Shown here: positions 36,958-51,100 of the stretch, in pieces
Layout of the letters: each line of letters starts with the position of its first letter
Numbering within the stretch: position 1 is the stretch's first letter
Assembly (NCBI GenBank): GCA_024516035.1
Contig: CM044957.1
Span: 1,570,613-1,634,612, forward strand
Source: Bactericera cockerelli
Taxonomy: Eukaryota; Arthropoda; Insecta; Hemiptera; Triozidae
Reading direction: 5' to 3'
Length of the DNA stretch: 64,000 nucleotides
Notes under the pieces: model-generated
The model's database searches: none
What the model was told of the DNA's origin: nothing
What the model saw: only the letters and a program-made list of their open reading frames with translations
Program-made: the position numbers and the translations under genes

Positions 36958-37133
36958 CTGAGGCCTGAATTTTATTATAAAACACGATTAGATTAACAAA
37001 TCCTACAACACACCTTCTGATGATAATTTCAACCAATAACAGTGTATTTACATCAGCTGTTAAGTGACAGTGGTTTGGATTAACAAATCTTAAAAAAATA
37101 AATTTTGTTTCATAATTTGGATTCTATCACTTT
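36958..37133. mobile_element. Short inverted-repeat element, diverged
   Basis: GGCCTGAATTTTATTATAAA at left and TTTTGTTTCATAATTTGGAT at right, related to the element at 886-994. Confidence 0.5.
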
Positions 37134-37299
37134 TCTAAAACAATAATATTATTTTCTTTAATATCTGTTAATGCTGCTTTGCATGGAATGGTTGTTCCAC
37201 AAATATGTTTGCACAAATAGTAAATACTAATGATTCCATGACTATGAGAGTATTATATGGACACCCAGTTCTAATATCTTGGTTCCTTTCATGTCCATT

Positions 37300-37440
37300 G
37301 ATTTTATTTGGTTTTGACGTCTTGATATGAGATATTCAGGATGGTAGTTTTAACCTCCAGTTGTAACTAGTTGCACACATTAACCTCACCCCACCCGGGT
37401 TGTGCTGGAAATCACAAATAGCCATATAAATATATTATGG
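37300..37440. mobile_element. SINE S5 copy
   Basis: GATGGTAGTTTTAACCTCCA, CACATTAACCTCACCCCACC, CGGGTTGTGCTGGAAATC. Further S5 fragments follow at about 37590-37690 and 38095-38235. Confidence 0.5.
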
Positions 37441-37779
37441 TGGTCCCACAATTGAACACACTTTAAATGAAGCCAGTTGAGTATGTGTTGAGTTGCAAAT
37501 CATATGAAGAAAGTACCTGCCCGTCCTAACTAGGTTGTTTATAAAGGGTTTTGAAAAAATATATAGAAATTTACAGATTTCTATTAGCTGGGGTTTTACC
37601 TCCAATTCAACAGCTAGGTCAACTTGAGACGGGGGTGTTACCCAGAAAACTCACAAACCTGCAACCCACATTAACCTCACTGGAAAATTCATAAATTAAT
37701 ATTAATAATCAGATAGAAGATTGACAGATTGTTTTTTTAAAAAATTCACTTTTCGAAATTCATTTCAAATTTTCAAATC

Positions 37780-38070
37780 AAATTCGTTCGGCGGGAAATA
37801 AACAAATCTGTTAGACAACAGAGAAAAAAATCTGTAGAAATCTGTTCTATTTTTTCTCTGTTCTGGCCGGCGCGGCGGCGCGCCAAAATTCAAAAAACAA
37901 ATATTTGAGAGACAAGAAAACACAAATAAATAAATACAATTACCTACCTACAATATTTACGATTATAAAATAGATAAAACTGTAAAAAAAACCTAACAAA
38001 TTGTAAAACTTCACACTGATTTAGTCAGTGTAGATCGCACTTTGAACATATGAATTACATCAGATCTGGT
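37780..38070. promoter_or_regulatory. Candidate shared promoter region between WDR73 and TRRAP
   Basis: The only GC-rich island in the intergenic space (GGCCGGCGCGGCGGCGCGCC at 37867-37886), an E2F-like GGCGGGAAA at about 37790, and two TCAGT initiator-like motifs at 38025 and 38068. It lies between the divergent starts at 36839 and 39144. Position and composition only; no direct evidence of transcription. Confidence 0.35.
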
Positions 38071-38249
38071 CAGTAACTGAAGTTTAGCAACGTCCAGCAA
38101 GGTTAAGGCTTTCAACTTTCATGATGTTGGCCGTTCCGGACCCAACCCAGGCTGGTTGAGGTTTATATGGATAGCTGGTTGGTAAGTTTCCAGCACATGA
38201 AGGGTAAAACCCCCATGTCAATACAACCTAAGGAAGCAAGTAGGAACTG

Positions 38250-38385
38250 TTTTGTATCACTGTGGGCTTGCATTAACAGTGAATTGGGTTCAAATCCCAG
38301 CTGAGATGGAACTTTTAGGCTCTACTTAGGATGTCATCAAGACCACTCATACTTCTTGAGGTAAAATGAGTAGCTGCTTCATACC
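38250..38385 (+). mobile_element. SINE S6 partial copy
   Basis: GGGCTTGCATTAACAGTGAA, GGGTTCAAATCCCAGCTGAG, CACTCATACTTCTTGAGGTA. Confidence 0.55.
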
Positions 38386-38439
38386 AAAAATGTGATTGAT
38401 CCACTGTAAATATACAATCTATTAGCTAATTGATTTTTT

Positions 38440-38735
38440 TAAGACGAGTGTCTCGTAGCCTTTTTTATTTTGTAGCCATGAAACCGCAGTTAATGAAGAT
38501 AGATAATTGTGGTCTGTGTTGTAGCTTGCCCATCCCATAGTATGCCTAGCCTTAGATAGGCAAGAAGTGACACAATACTTCCCATTTAGGTGCTGACTCA
38601 ATATGAGCACAATGGAAGGTATCCCTCACAAACAACTGTAACCAAATTTTGAATACAAATATCATGTCAGCTCTGAGGATTGGACCTGTGGCCTTCCTTA
38701 TGTCAAGCTAGTATCTTACCACTCAGCTAACCCAA
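38440..38735 (-). mobile_element. SINE S1 copy
   Basis: GACGAGTGTCTCGTAGCC, TGTGGTCTGTGTTGTAGCTT, head end CTTACCACTCAGCTAACC. Older than other S1 copies by its divergence. Confidence 0.75.
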
Positions 38736-39143
38736 AGATAACGATGAAATACAAGTATACAAACAAGATAACAATGAAGATAAGTAAATGCTGTCCTTTA
38801 AGGTTTTCCTCTAATCACAGTGCACCATATCTCACATGAGTGATGATCTTGTCTTGCCATTTTATCATTTTTATTCCTAATATATAATTTGGCACTTTGA
38901 TTATTATGGTCTAACTGAGATAGGGTTTATTGGAAATTTTGATTAAGTGTTAGATACAATGGAATGGGCATTCTCATAGTTTTAATCTAGGTATTTTCTT
39001 TGTATTCTAGCACTGTAAATAATAAAATAATAATGAATCTATTTTACAGATGTTGAAATTTTTCAAAAAAGACTGCCTCCATAATAGTGGTAGACATGAA
39101 TATTGAGAGCTTTAATCCAGAAGTGTAATTCATTATACAGAAC

Positions 39144-39189
39144 ATGGCTTCAACATCAAGCTTCAACTCCAATGTATCAGGACCTTCAG
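39144..39189 (+). CDS. TRRAP: TRRAP exon 1 (coding part)
   Basis: ATG at 39144, MASTSSFNSNVSGPS, donor GTAACC, phase 1. Less conserved than what follows, so the exact start is less sure. A 5'UTR exon may lie near 38030. Confidence 0.7.
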
Positions 39190-42100
39190 GTAACCTTTAA
39201 TTTTTTTAATTTGTGTTTAATGTCACTTTCAACTGCATGGTCATTTCACAAAGGGTTTTTACCCTCCATTCACTGGAAACTCACAAACCAGCTACTCAAA
39301 TTAACCTCACCCAGCCTCAGGCTTTCCCCTTAGTGGTCATATTGACCAAGGCTATTTTTTGTTACACTCAATAGTTTATTTTGTTGTTCTGAACAAGCAC
39401 TAATTTTAACCCACAAAGGACGAGCATGACACATATGTAACAGCAGTCAGGTATGTGTTACGCTGTTACATATGTGTCCCACTTGTCCTTCATGGGTCAA
39501 GTTCTCTATAATTTTCATCACAACAAAATACCACTGCCTGCAGCTTGTGAATTTGTGATCATGGCTTCTGCCCCTATTACAATAGGGTATCAATTTTCAG
39601 ATTTTCTTTTGCCAAATTTCGCAAGATGCATCTATTAAAAACTCAGAAAGAATAATAATAATAATATCGCCTTATTTATACTGCCCGATTAAGACTATTA
39701 AAGTCCCATTATTCCAGCAGTAAGCCCAAGAATAGTGATGGTCTCCAGCCATTTTAGTTGACTTGTCGTGAACCACATAATTTAATGTGCAATCAACCAA
39801 TATGAGTACTTGCTTTTTTGTTTTAATAAGCCATTGAAAGGAAAACTCCAAGCCACCCTGACTTGTTAGGGTTGATTAGTCTGTTCTCTGTTCATATTCC
39901 TCTAGTATGATTTCCCTTTTCAATTTTAGATGGACAGGGTGATGTGGCCCAAATGTTGAACAAGTACATCCTGTGCATCAACTCACTTCTGACGGAAGAC
40001 ACCAAGGACAACAGCAAAGTTCAGACCTTGCAGGAAATATCGGACAACCTTGATGTGAGAACAACCCGTTTTTTTATATACAACAAATAACAACAACAAT
40101 AAAAAATATAATAATAGATACCTATTTATACTGTCCACTTTCCTAAAGTCCCTTCAATCCAGTTGTTTGGTGACATTATTTTATGGTCAAAGTCTCAAAA
40201 AAATTAAGAAAAATCCATGCATAAGTTGGGATTTGAACCAATGGATCTCTACGGTACGTGGATTACCAGACTAGGGTCTTGACCACTTGACGCCATTACT
40301 AATGCTGATTGTGCCACTTGTAAAAGTACCACCCAACTAGTTTAACTTTTACATTAATTTTTAAATTGCCAATTTCTTCAACAAAAAATAATTTACATTA
40401 TATTTCTGTTAACAGAATTATTGACTCTTCAATTAATTACATTTTTTTCTTTGTTCTTCTCTTGAAAATGGAATTCTTTATGTGTAAGTAGTCACCGTAG
40501 CCAAGTGAGTCAGCACGCTAGGCATTGCATGCATGGTGATCTGGGTTCAATTCCCAGCGGGACAGGCTTTTTATTGCTCTGTTCTTGGATAGTTATGAGC
40601 AAATGATACACAATAATTAAATTAAAAGAAAAAGTCCTATAGTTCTGCACTACCCACTAAAATTGTGATATAATAACACAAAGAACACACTCAGATGGCA
40701 TATATTTATTTTAATCATAATGGTGTAAGTCTAAACACATTTGACTAAATGAAATAAGTTTCTTGTGCCTCGTGTTCTAATCATTCTCACTAAATTTATA
40801 ATTATTTCTACTTTGCAGATAATATTGACCTCACCTCAATACCACTCTTTCCTCGAACTCTGCATCAATGTGTTCATCAAGTACTTGTCCCAGGGGCAGC
40901 CTCAGTTCACGAGTGAAAATCACATTCAAGTAAGTTCTAGGCTGCTTCAAACCAAAAAAAGTCCGAAATCCTTGTGTCTGATTGGAACAATAGAACCTGA
41001 ATTCCTTGTTCCTAATTAGAGCCAAAGAACCTAAACTCCTTGTTCTAGAGTTAAAAAAGCACGTTCAGATGGTTTGGGCCAAAAACTAATTTGTTTTTGT
41101 TGTTGTGAAATTGGTAAAAAAAAAAAAAAAAAATTGTCTTCAGTAATTCAGATGATTTTGATAGCAATCTACTATCAGACATTTTGCAGTGGAGGTTTGG
41201 TAACCTACAAACAAAGTTAGCAAAGTAACCCGCAAAAACATATGGGACACATGTATCAAGTTTCATCAAAATCAAAATGCTCGAACATTAACCTTTTCTG
41301 GTGGTTACCTTCTACTAAAGAGTATTATTATTATTAATGTATAAATGAAACTAATTCCCTCAGAGAACCCGCAAAGTGATGCTGGAGCTGATCAGCAGGT
41401 TCCCGTTCAACGAGTACATCAAGACCCAGGTGGAGTCCCTGCTGAAACTCTGCCTGGACTTGCTGGAGAGAGAGAATGAGGAGAACGCCCTGCTGGCCAT
41501 ACGCATCTTCTTCAAGCTGCACAAGCACTGCCGCCCGCCCCTACACACGGAGGTAATATAATAAGCCCCCCACCCCTACACACGGAGGTAATATAATAAG
41601 CCGCCCACTCCTACACACGGAGGTAATATAATAAGCCCCCCCCCCTCCCCTACACACGGAGGTAATATAATAAGCCCCCCACCCCTACACACGGAGGTAA
41701 TATAATAAGCCCCCCACCCCTACACACGGAGGTAATATAATAAGCCCCCCGCCCCTACACACGGAGGTAATATAATAAGCCCCCCCCCCTCCCTACACAC
41801 GGAGGTAATATAATAAGCCCCCCACCCCTACATACGGAGGTAATATAATAAGCCCCCCACCCCTACATACGGAGGTAATATAATAAGCCCCCCGCCCCTA
41901 CACACGGAGGTAATATAATAAGCCCCCACCCCTACACACGGAGGTAATATAATAAGCCCCCCCCCCCCTACACACGGAGGTAATATAATAAGCCGCCCAC
42001 CCCTACACACGGAGGTAATATAATACAAACAATTGTAACCAAATTTAGAAAAAATTCAGGTGTGTGATTCACGAGATTATCGTTTCAGTAAAAAGTTAGT

Positions 42101-45100
42101 GATCGGCGCATGGTCTTTATCTCCAAGATCCGCTAGTTCAAAGTTGATGAATTTGAAATTTATCCATCTAGAGTATTCTAGAGTATCTAGACTATAGGTT
42201 TTGCTTGACACTTTCTGATTTTAGAACTTTGTATACATGTAAAGCATATTATATACAAATAAATAAATTACAAAATTACAATTTTCAGGCGCCCCGCTTC
42301 ATCAAGTACACGCAGGTCGCGTACAACAGCCTGGCCAAGAACATGGGCCGAGTGTTTGACACAGAGAGCAAGCTGCAGCGCCACTACAAGGACTTTGCCG
42401 AGATCCATGTGGAGCACATTGTGAACGAGATCCACGCCCTCACTCCCATCACGGTGGAGACCCGGGAGCCCGAGGGCAAAGTCACCGTGAGTCACCGGGC
42501 TTATAGTCATTCATTGAGAGAAGAGTTAATGAAAATAAAAGTTGAAATTAAGAGATGAGTCTTATCAGAAGAGAAAGAGAAGAGAAGAAAAGAGAAATTA
42601 AGAGAGAACCACTTTCCACGACAAGACTATTTCAAAACTCCTGTATTTCAGTTTCTGTACCGGGGTTAAGTGGCAGAGAATGCCTAAGGCATTAACTTCG
42701 CCCCGGATTAGAAAACAATTGTTATTAATAATTAATATTGTTCTTTATTTTTTTGTACATATTTCCAAGTTTTTTTTAATCTATTGTTATTAATTTATTG
42801 TTGTTGATTATTTTGTTAAAAAAATATAGTGTAAAAAAAAAAAAAAAATTCTTTTTATTATTATTACTCTGCCCCCCCCCAGGTGAAGATCTTCCCCCGC
42901 GGCTGCCAGTCCCTGAAGACAGCCCAGGAGCTGCCCATCATAGTCGTGTTCATCTACCAGCTCTACCAGGAGCACGTCCGCAAGAACATAGAGGAGTTCA
43001 TCCCCATCATTCTCAACACCATCAACCTGTGCCCGCCCATTCAGTTCAGGTGAGTACAGAGTTCATCCCTATCAACCTCTGCCCCCCCATTCAGTTCAGG
43101 TGAGTACAGAGTTCATCCTCATCAACCTGTGCCCGCCCATTCAGTTCAGGTGAGTACAGAGTTCATCCCCATCAACCTGTGTCCGCCCATTCAGTTCAGG
43201 TGAGTACAGAGTTCATCATTCTCAACACCATCAACCTGTGCCCGCCCATTCAGTTCAGGTGAGTACAAAGTTCATCATTCTCATCCCCATCAACCTGTGC
43301 CCGCCCATTCAGTTCAGGTGAGTACAGAGTTCATCATTCTCAACACCATCAACCTGTGTCCGCCCATTCAGTTCAGGTGAGTACAGAGTTCATCCCCATC
43401 AACCTGTGTCCGCCCATTCAGTTCAGGTGAGTACAGAGTTCATCATTCTCAACACCATCACAACCTGTGCCCGCCCATTCAGTTCAGGTGAGTACAGAGT
43501 TCATCATTCTCAACACCATCAACCTGTGTCCGCCCATTCAGTTCAGGTGAGTACAGAGTTCATCCCCATCAACCTGTGTCCGCCCATTCAGTTCAGGTGA
43601 GTACAAAGTTCATCATTCTCAACACCATCAACCTGTGCCCGCCCATTCAGTTCAGGTGAGTACAGAGTTCATCCCATCAACCTGTGTCCGCCCATTCAGT
43701 TCAGGTGAGTACAAAGTTCATCATTCTCAACACCATCAACCTGTGCCCGCCCATTCAGTTCAGGTGAGTACAAAGTTCATCATTCTCATCCCCATCAACC
43801 TGTGCCCGCCCATTCAGTTCAGGTGAGTACAGAGTTCATCATTCTCAACACCATCAACCTGTGCCGCCCATTCAGTTCAGGTGAGTACAAAGTTCATCAT
43901 TCTCATCCCCATCAACCTGTGCCCGCCCATTCAGTTCAGGTGAGTACAGAGTTCATCATTCTCAACACCATCAACCTGTGTCCGCCCATTCAGTTCAGGT
44001 GAGTACAGAGTTCATCCCCATCAACCTGTGTCCGCCCATTCAGTTCAGGTGAGTACAGAGTTCATCATTCTCAACACCATCACAACCTGTGCCCGCCCAT
44101 TCAGTTCAGGTGAGTACAGAGTTCATCATTCTCAACACCATCAACCTGTGTCCGCCCATTCAGTTCAGGTGAGTACAAGTTCATCCCATCAACCTGTGCC
44201 GCCCATTCAGTTCAGGTGAGTACAAAGTTCATCATTCTCACCCCATCAACCTGTGCCCGCCCATTCAGTTCAGGTGAGTACAGAGTTCATCATTCTCACC
44301 CATCAACCTGTGTCCGCCCATTCAGTTCAGGTGAGTACAGAGTTTCATCCCCATCAACCTGTGTCCGCCCATTCAGTTCAGGTGAGTAAGAGTTCATCCC
44401 CATCACCTGTGTCCGCCCATTCAGTTCAGGTGAGTAAGAGCATTCATCATTCTCAACACCATCACCAACCTGTGCCCGCCCATTCAGTTCAGGTGAGTAC
44501 AGAGTTCATCATTCTCAACACCATCAACCTGTGTCCGCCCATTCAGTTCAGGTGAGTACAGAGTTCATCATTCAACACCATCACAACCTGTGTCCGCCCA
44601 TTCAGTTCAGGTGAGTACAGAGTTCATCCCCATCAACCTGTGCCCGCCCATTCAGTTCAGGTGAGTACAAGCTTATCATTCTCAACACCATCAACCTGTC
44701 CCCGCCCATTCAGTTCAGGTGAGTACAGAGTTCATCATTCTCAACACCATCAAACCTGTGTCCGCCCATTCAGTTCAGGTGAGTACAGAGTTCATCCCCA
44801 TCAACCTGTGTCCGCCCATTCAGTTCAGGTGAGTACAGAGTTCATCATTCTCAACACCATCACCCTGTGCCCGCCCATTCAGTTCAGGTGAGTACAGAGT
44901 TCATCATTCTCAACACCATCAACCTGTGCCCCCATTCAGTTCAGGTGAGTACAGAGTTCATCATTCTCAACACATCACAACCTGTGTCCGCCCATTCAGT
45001 TCAGGTGAGTACAGAGTTATCATTCCAACACCATCAACCTGTGCCCGCCCATTCAGTTCAGGTGAGTACAAGTTACATTCTCCCCATCAACCTGTGCCGC

Positions 45101-48100
45101 CCATTCAGTTCAGGTGAGTACAGAGTTCATCATTCTCAACACCATCAACCTGTGCCGCCCATTCAGTTCAGGTGAGGTACAGAGTTCATCCCATCAACCT
45201 GTCCGCCCATTCAGTTCAGGTGAGTACAGAGTTATCATTCTCAACACATCAACCTGTGCCGCCCATTCAGTTCAGGTGAGTACAGAGTTCATCATTCTCA
45301 ACACATCAACCTGTGCCCGCCCATTCAGTTCAGGTGAGTACAGAGTTCATCATTCTCAACACCATCACAACCTGTCCCGCCCATTCAGTTCAGGTGAGTA
45401 CAGAGTTATCATTCTCAACACCATCAACCTGTGTCCGCCCATTCAGTTCAGGTGAGTACAGAGTTCATCCCCATCAACCTGTGCCCGCCCATTCAGTTCA
45501 GGTGAGTACAGAGTTCATCATTCTCAACACCATCAACCTGTGCCCGCCCATTCAGTTCAGGTGAGTACAGAGTTCTCATTCTCACCCATCAACCTGTGCC
45601 GCCCATTCAGTTCAGGTGAGTACAGAGTTCATCATTTCTAACAACCCATCAACCCTGTGCCCGCCCATTCAGTTCAGGTGAGTACAGAGTTCATCCCCAT
45701 CAACCTGTGTCCGCCCATTCAGTTCAGGTGAGTACAGAGTTCATCATTCTCACACACCATCAACCTGTGCCCGCCCATTCAGTTCAGGTGAGTACAGAGT
45801 TCATCATTCTCAACACCATCAACCTGTGCCGCCCATTCAGTTCAGGTGAGTACAGAGTTCATCATTCTCAACCCATCACAACCTGTGTCCGCCCATTCAG
45901 TTCAGGTGAGTACAGAGTTATCATTCTCAACACCATCAACCTGTGCCCGCCCATTCAGTTCAGGTGAGTACAGAGTTCATCCCCATCAACCTGTGCCCGC
46001 CCATTCAGTTCAGGTGAGTACAGAGTTCATCATTCTCAACACCATCAACCTGTGCCGCCCATTCAGTTCAGGTGAGTACAGAGTTATCATCTCAACCCAT
46101 CAACCTGTGTCCGCCCATTCAGTTCAGGTGAGTACAGAGTTCATCATTCTCAACACCATCAACCTGTGCCCGCCCATTCAGTTCAGGTGAGTACAGAGTT
46201 CATCATTCTCAACACCATCAACCTGTGCCCGCCCATTCAGTTCAGGTGAGTACAGAGTTCATCATTCTCAACACCATCACAACCTGTGTCCGCCCATTCA
46301 GTTCAGGTGAGTACAGAGCTTATCATTCTCAACACCATCAACCTGTGCCCGCCCATTCAGTTCAGGTGAGTAAATCAGATTCATCACCATCAACCTGTGC
46401 CGCCCATTCAGTTCAGGTGAGTACAGAGTTCATCATTCTCAACACCATCAACCTGTGCCCGCCCATTCAGTTCAGGTGAGTACAGAGTTCATCCCCATCA
46501 ACCTGTGCCCGCCCATTCAGTTCAGGTGAGTACAGAGTTCATCATTCTCAACACCATCAACCTGTGCCGCCCATTCAGTTCAGGTGAGTACAGAGTTCAT
46601 TCCCCATCAACCTGTGTCCGCCCATTCAGTTCAGGTGAGTACAGAGTTCATCATTCTCAACACCATAACCTGTGCCCGCCCATTCAGTTCAGGTGAGTAC
46701 AGAGTTCATCATTCTCAACACCATCAACCTGTGCCGCCCATTCAGTTCAGGTGAGTACAGAGTTCATCATTCTCAACACCATCACAACCTGTGTCCGCCC
46801 ATTCAGTTCAGGTGAGTACAGAGCTTATCATTCTCAACACCATCAACCTGTGCCCGCCCATTCAGTTCAGGTGAGTACAGAGTTCATCCCCATCAACTGT
46901 GCCCGCCCATTCAGTTCAGGTGAGTACAGAGTTCATCATTCTCAACACCATCAACCTGTGCCCGCCCATTCAGTTCAGGTGAGTACAGAGTTCATCCTCA
47001 CCATCAACCTGTGTCCGCCCATTCAGTTCAGGTGAGTACAGAGTTATCATTCTCAACACCATCAACTGTGCCCGCCCATTCAGTTCAGGTGAGTACAGAG
47101 TTCATCATTCTCAACCCATCAACCTGTGCCCGCCCATTCAGTTCAGGTGAGTACAGAGTTCATCATTCTCAACACCATCACAACCTGTGTCCGCCCATTC
47201 AGTTCAGGTGAGTACAGAGCTTATCATTCTCAACACCATCAACCTGTGCCGCCCATTCAGTTCAGGTGAGTACAGAGTTCATCCCATCAACCTGTGCCGC
47301 CATTCAGTTCAGGTGAGTACAGAGTTCATCATTCTCAACACCATCAACCTGTGCCCGCCCATTCAGTTCAGGTGAGTACAGAGTTCATCCCCATCAACCT
47401 GTGTCCGCCCATTCAGTTCAGGTGAGTACAGAGTTCATCATTCTCAACACCATCAACCTGTGCCCGCCCATTCAGTTCAGGTGAGTACAGAGTTCATCAT
47501 TCTCAACACCATCAACCTGTGCCCGCCCATTCAGTTCAGGTGAGTACAGAGTTCATCATTCTCAACACCATCACAACCTGTGTCCGCCCATTCAGTTCAG
47601 GTGAGTACAGAGCTTATCATTCTCAACACCATCAACCTGTGCCCGCCCATTCAGTTCAGGTGAGTACAGAGTTCATCCCCATCAACCTGTGCCCGCCCAT
47701 TCAGTTCAGGTGAGTACAGAGTTCATCATTCTCAACACCATCAACCTGTGCCCGCCCATTCAGTTCAGGTGAGTACAGAGTTCATCCCCATCAACCTGTG
47801 CCCGCCCATTCAGTTCAGGTGAGTACAGAGTTCATCATTCTCAACACCATCAACCTGTGCCCGCCCATTCAGTTCAGGTGAGTACAGAGTCCATCCCCAT
47901 CAACCTGTGCCCGCCCATTCAGTTCAGGTGAGTACAGAGTTCATCATTCTCAACACCATCAACCTGTGCCCGCCCATTCAGTTCAGGTGAGTACAGAGTT
48001 CATCATTCTCAACACCATCAATCTGTGCCCGCCCATTCAGTTCAGTTGGTCATATACTGAAATAAAAGAGGAACAATTCATGCACTAGATGTGATCCGAA

Positions 48101-51100
48101 CCAAAGGATCCCTACGCTACCTGGATTACCAGACCAGTGCATTAACTTCAAAGCTCGCGGGTTTAAAACCCAGCCAGGACATTACAAGTTATCCTCCCAT
48201 TTGGGATTCAGACCTCATAATATTACGCCTTGGGCTTACTGCTGGAATAATGGGACTCAAATGTCCTAATCGGGCAGTATAAATAAAACGATATTATTTT
48301 TACTTTCACCCACTCTTTCAAATGCATTGAAAAAATATTGTTATCACTCATTTCCCCCCAGCACGGCCTCGGAGGCCCACAAGGAGAGCTTCATCGACCT
48401 GCTGGCCGCCCAGATCAAGGGCCTCTCCTTCCTCGCCTACGTGGTGGGCGTGTACCGCGAGACCCTCGCCCCGCGCGCCCAGCAGCTAGTGGACGGCATA
48501 CTCAACCTGTTCGTCCTGTGCCCCTCGGAGATCACCAAGCTGAGGAAGGAGCTGCTCATAGCCACGCGCCAGATCCTGCAGACGGACTTCCGCGAGAGTG
48601 AGTCGCTTGCTTTTCTCGTCAACTTTTCTCAATGTCCCCGTCCCCCCCAGAAATATATAATAATGGACCGTATTCTTAGAAAAGAAGCATTCGCTCGTTA
48701 GCTGAAGCAATAAGTGAAAGTAAAAAGTTTGATGGAAAAGGTAGAACAAAAATTAATTGCTTTTTCTCGAATTCATAACCATTTTCTTTTGCTCGCAAGC
48801 ATTTGCTTTTGCTCACAAACAATTGCTCCATGTTTCAGTTAGAAGATTAGTAAAAGGAAAAGTTCTGTTTTATGAATATCCATGTACCATTTACTTCTAA
48901 GGAAGGTAAAACAATTGCTCTCAAAACTTTATGAATACCGACTGAACCGACTGAAGAATTTCGCAAGGAAAAGCTTTTGCTTCTTTTTATGAATACAGCC
49001 CAATAATACTACTCGCTAAAATATAAAATAAACAATAGGTATATATATTTTTTTTTAACCATAAAGATCATTCATTTTTATTCATTTTTAAATTTTGATC
49101 CATGAAATTGAACTCTATTATTATTAATGTTCTTCCCCCCCAGAGTTCGTCCCTCGCATGAAGATCCTGCTGGACGAGAGTGTGGTGTTGGGCGCCGGGT
49201 GGACCACCCAGGAGGCGCTGCGCCCCCTCGTCTACTCCACCCTGGCGGAGCTGCTGCGCCCCACCCTGCCCCTGCTGGACCCCTCCGACCTGCGCCTCGC
49301 CCTCCACCTCTTCGCCCGCACCCTGCACGACGAGACCCTCCCCCCCGCCCTGCACACCCTCTGCTGCAAGCTCCTGCTCAGCATGGTGGACGCCGCCCGC
49401 GGCCACGCCCCCGCCGCAGCCGAGGATATGCTGCTGCGCCTGCTCGAGACCCTGGTGCTCAAGCTCAAGACCATCGCCCGGCGGCAACTGCCCGTGCTGC
49501 AGCGGAAGACGCAGAGTCCGCCCGCGGCGGCCGGGAAGGGTCCGAGCCCGCCCGCCGCCCTGTATAACATGGCCGAGTGCAAGGCCCTGGTGAAGGTGTT
49601 GGTGCAGGGTGTCGAGCGCACCACCCTCGCCCTGGCGAGTGTGAGGCCCAGCGGCGGCAAGTACCAGCCGCAAGACACGCGGTTTTACATCCGGCTACTC
49701 AAGTGGGGTCTGCAGGCCCTGGATGTGTACGCCCTCCTCTCCCCCCAGCCCGGCATACGCACCATGGAGGAGAAGGAAACCCTGGAGACTTTCGCCGCCA
49801 TATTCCTTCACCTCGCGCCTCAGAGCTTCCGAGAGGTGTTCTGCCATCAGGTGGAGTACATGATCGAGCGCGTCTCTAAGAACTACAACTTGCAGCTGAT
49901 AGGCAGCGTGTTCGTGTCCAAGGATACGTCGCCTATCTTTGCGACGCTTCTGGTGGAGTATTTGCTCGAGCACATGGCAGAGATGGGCGAGGAGAACAAG
50001 GAACGAAGTGATCTGTTCCTGAAACTCTTCAAGATGGTGTTCGAGAGTGTGTCCACGTTTGCCGAGAACGAGCACATGCTGAGGCCGCACGTGCACTCCA
50101 TTGTGAACAAATCCATGGAGCTCGCCATGACCGCCAAGAAGCCCTTCAACTATTTCCTCCTGCTCAAGGTGCTCTTCTTGTCCATCGGGAACGGCAAGCA
50201 CGACCTTCTCTACCAGGAGTTCCTGCCTCTTCTTCGCAATCTATTCCAAGGTCTCAACAACCTGCAGGCCGGACGCCACAAGCAGCAGATGAGAGATCTG
50301 TTCGTGGAGCTGTGCCTCAAGGTGCCTGTGCGGCTGAGCTCCCTCCTGCCCTACCTGCCCATGCTCATGGACCCCCTGGTCTCCGCACTCAACGGCTCCC
50401 CTGCCCTCGTGAGCCAAGGCCTCCGCATCCTTGAACTGTTCGTGGGCAACCTGCAGCCCGACTTTCTGTACGACCACATCCAGCCCGTGCGAGCAGAACT
50501 CATGCAGGCCTTGTGGCGCTCCCTGAGGAATCCCAACGAGCAGGTGGCTCTGGTGGCCTTCCGGGTGCTGGGCAAATTCGGGGGTGCGAACCGAAAAATG
50601 ATCGAACCTCAGAAATTGGAATTCAGCGCCGGTAGAAGAAAGTCGCAAGCTTTCGTACTCCAATTTCCTGATCATCATCAAAATCTCAACGTAGGTCTCG
50701 AAAAAGTTTTGGAGACGGCTGTTGTGATTCTGAAATCGTCGAGCATTGACATGTTCTACCGGAAGCAAGCCTGGGAAGTTCTCAAAAGTTACATCCTTGC
50801 TTCCATGAATGTGAGTGGCGACCTGCATTTGACTTTACAGTCACTCGCGGAACTTACGTCTAAGGAACCTGCGGATGTCTCGGAACTGTTCCAAAAATAT
50901 CCGAATACGCATCTCAGATCTGTACATCAGGAAGCTCTGGTAGGAATGTTCCTTGCGTATGGCGTGAAAGAAATACGCACAGATGTTCTTCATTTCTCTG
51001 TGGTGGTTGTCAGACAGTACACGTTGGTTGCTATTGCTCAGCATTTCAGTCCATTGCTTGCGGATGATAAGTCGGCCGCGTTGGAAAACACCATGGACCC

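Noticed and set aside
43406..47713. Many open frames of 60-114 codons in the array (peptides such as AHSVQVSTEFIILN)
   Set aside because: They are translations of the tandem unit in shifting frames, begin and end with indels, and have no independent gene signals.
43050..48044. CRISPR-like regular repeat array
   Set aside because: Units are directly adjacent with no unique spacers, the sequence is the end of a TRRAP exon plus its donor, and the genome is eukaryotic.
49127..49593. Long alternative-frame and antisense open frames over TRRAP exon 8
   Set aside because: They come from GC-rich coding sequence lacking stops in other frames; only one frame shows TRRAP conservation.
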